Positions 62,227-64,000 of a stretch of 64,000 bases of DNA are shown in pieces. Every line of letters begins with the position of its first letter. Within the stretch, counting starts at the first letter, position 1. The position numbers and the translations under genes are program-made. This DNA comes from Triops longicaudatus (Eukaryota > Arthropoda > Branchiopoda > Notostraca > Triopsidae), in NCBI GenBank assembly GCA_022885665.1, contig JAGQDJ010000150.1, positions 1 to 64,000 of the forward strand, written 5' to 3'. The notes beneath the pieces are model-generated. The model saw only the letters and a program-made list of their open reading frames with translations. It was not told the origin of the DNA and did no database searches.

Positions 62227-63652
62227 CTACTGCGAGCCCGTCCGCCCAAATCCTGTCTTTACAGCCTACAATTTGCGTTCTTCTCACCCCAGGCTACCCT
62301 TCATCCCCGCGCACGACCCCAAGATGTGAATGTAGTTGTATGCGTGGGATTTTTTTTCTTCCTAAATCAGTTAGGTCTGTATCAAACTAAGACCTGAAAC
62401 TTCCTCCCCCTTTTGGAAAAATTGCACCCCCCCTTTTTTTCAATCTGTATACCATATATTTATACTGGGAAAAGAAGGAAATAACGTTGGGTATGGGCGC
62501 GGAACACGCATGCATAAAGATGTTCTTGTATAATAGAGACATACAGAATTAATTGCAACCTTATCCACTGGTTTTATTTATTTTCATGGTAACGCCTATG
62601 TCCGTTTTCGGAAGGGGTAATTTTTAACCCTTCCAACGGGGAAAATCACCAAGTTCTTAGATTTGGGAGGAGTGAGAGTATGTTTTGATGGGAGTGAGTT
62701 AGTTAAAAAGACACAAAAGTAGCTACCACGAAGCTGAAAGTAGTAATTTGTTGAGCAGCCATGCTAAAACAGTAGCCAGTACAGGACACACAAGACTATT
62801 AGTGTTGAAACAGCTTGCGTTACATTTCACGGTTCATATACGTAGTTTAAGGCAATTTCATTATCTAACAACGAGAGCAGATGAAAAATCATTGAGAGTT
62901 TCATGAAAGAATATGGATATTATTTAAAATTCAAACGTCAGATATAATTTAAACGTCAGATTTTTGTGCATTTAAACTTACTTGCAATTTTAATTCAGAA
63001 CTCAGTTAAAGTAAAAGCTACATTACAAAGCTTCATGAAGCAATCGTAACCATAGTTGCTAAAGTGTTGGTGAAAAAAAAGTTCATGGTTGTTCGCATAT
63101 TTAAGGATAACGAAACTTTGTGCTATTTTGCATCTCTTTGGACGCAGATTGGTTTTGAAGTGGACACCAATAGCAGAAAAGCAGAGGATGAATATGTTAT
63201 ATCTAGTTTTTACAACTGAAAAACTGGGAAAAACACTGCAATCTTGATTACTCACTAGCCCGACCAATGACGATACGTTTCTAATCCTAACTTCCCACAT
63301 ATGATCTCGGGTCTGAAGTCATTTTCGATTTTTTTTTCTCAGGTTGTTAGCTTTTTTTCATTCTGTTGTTTGTTTTATTATTCACTGTTACTTTGGGATA
63401 ATCTCTGCGTACGCATTGCTCGTTGCCCTCTTAAGGATAAGAGAGTTCATTCGATTGGTCTTATCGTTTTAATTGTTTTTAGCATTTTTTAAAAAAATAA
63501 TTGTCTACAGTAAAGTAACTGTAACAACCCAAACTCTGGAGGTCAGAAAACCTGATCGCACTAAATTAACAAATTAACTATTTGTTTTCTCGAAATCGGG
63601 TAGCAGGTCGTAACCTGGAATTTGGTTCGGAAAGGGGTTGGGGGTACCATAT

Positions 63653-63688
<36 letters not shown>
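63653..63688 (+). repeat. T homopolymer of about 36 bases within repeat-like sequence
   Basis: A long T run followed by sequence that on the minus strand reads caaggccgaatttcagggga, weakly like the family A repeats. On the minus strand the run looks like an A tail downstream of that sequence. Confidence 0.6.
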
Positions 63689-63691
<3 letters not shown>

Positions 63692-63834
63692 TTTGGCCTT
63701 TCCCTGCTTAGTTGGGGTATTAAAACTCCAGCTACCCCCTCCCCTGAAATTCGGCCTTGTCGGATACTTTTAGAGTATACGCATATACATACGTTACCCG
63801 TAACCATCCGACTTCTTCCCCTTAGCTGGTAATT

Positions 63835-63945
63835 CATTATAACATGGGTCGTTATACCAGGATTCTATGACGCCTTCATATGCATCTAGTTTTTCTCCTG
63901 TACTGAAGAATTTCGTTATAAAGAATTGACGGTTATCGAGAAGAG
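63835..63945. mobile_element. pogo/Tigger-like debris, second copy
   Basis: Contains gtcgttatacc, atttcgttataaagaattg and ggttatcgag, the same CGTTATA vocabulary as 48870-48950. It runs close to the end of the window. Confidence 0.3.
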
Positions 63946-64000
63946 TGGCAATTAATACAAAAGAGTTTCAACCAGTTTTGGGTAATTTACTCGTTATTGA

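Larger units (their letters stand above)
61604..64000. other. CDK inhibitor 3' UTR and downstream DNA
   Basis: Likely 3' UTR to about 62.25 kb (AATAAA at 62221). Beyond it are AT-rich sequence, a T run of about 36 bases (63653-63688) and pogo-like words at 63835-63945. No further gene recognised. Confidence 0.5.

Noticed and set aside
1..64000. CRISPR arrays, operons, prophage or plasmid functions
   Set aside because: Nothing of the kind is present. The gene structure is eukaryotic throughout.

Overview
The window is animal nuclear DNA, not bacterial. It is AT-rich, its genes are split by GT-AG introns of about 50 bp to 4 kb, and there are AATAAA signals, homopolymer tracts and decayed transposons. 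Protein similarity (RING-bearing Mei-P26-like TRIM-NHL, Dacapo-like Cip/Kip inhibitor) and degenerate TTAGG-like tracts suggest an arthropod, possibly a crustacean. That placement is inference. All gene models below were spliced by hand, requiring matching intron phases and alignment to remembered family features; no database search was run.

Region 1 (1-9.4 kb, + strand) holds two ciliary genes in tandem. The first is the 3' part of DNAI1, an outer-arm axonemal dynein intermediate chain (stop at 3784). The second is a complete MAK/CILK1(ICK)-type kinase (4461-9313, 456 aa). A near-consensus RFX X-box lies between them at 4077-4090. The kinase can end in two ways: a readthrough short form (313 aa), or a long form spliced over a 2-kb intron that ends in the family's RxDWxxKY-type tail. 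DNAI1 has a one-base frame conflict near 2065-2087.

Region 2 (12.1-19.4 kb, - strand) is a complete nine-exon TRIM-NHL gene (1001 aa). It encodes a RING with an acidic insertion, two B-boxes, a coiled coil, a long low-complexity linker and an NHL propeller. A perfect CRE octamer (TGACGTCA) lies about 500 bp upstream of its ATG.

Region 3 (about 19.9-56.0 kb) is gene-poor. I found no convincing gene in it, only TTAGG-like degenerate tracts, a tRNA-derived SINE candidate, hAT-like and pogo-like debris, diverged tandem repeats and one isolated exon-like segment.

Region 4 (56.5-61.6 kb, + strand) is a two-exon Cip/Kip CDK inhibitor (269 aa) with a 4.26-kb intron. The intron carries three CRE/E2F-type sites within 98 bp and two further perfect CRE octamers. 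Exon 1 breaks off inside what looks like the first half of a PIP degron. The rest of the window has a likely 3' UTR and repeats.

Functionally, DNAI1 and the kinase both belong to cilia or flagella. The TRIM-NHL protein and the CDK inhibitor both belong to proliferation and differentiation control. They lie about 37 kb apart on opposite strands and nothing in the sequence shows that they are co-regulated.
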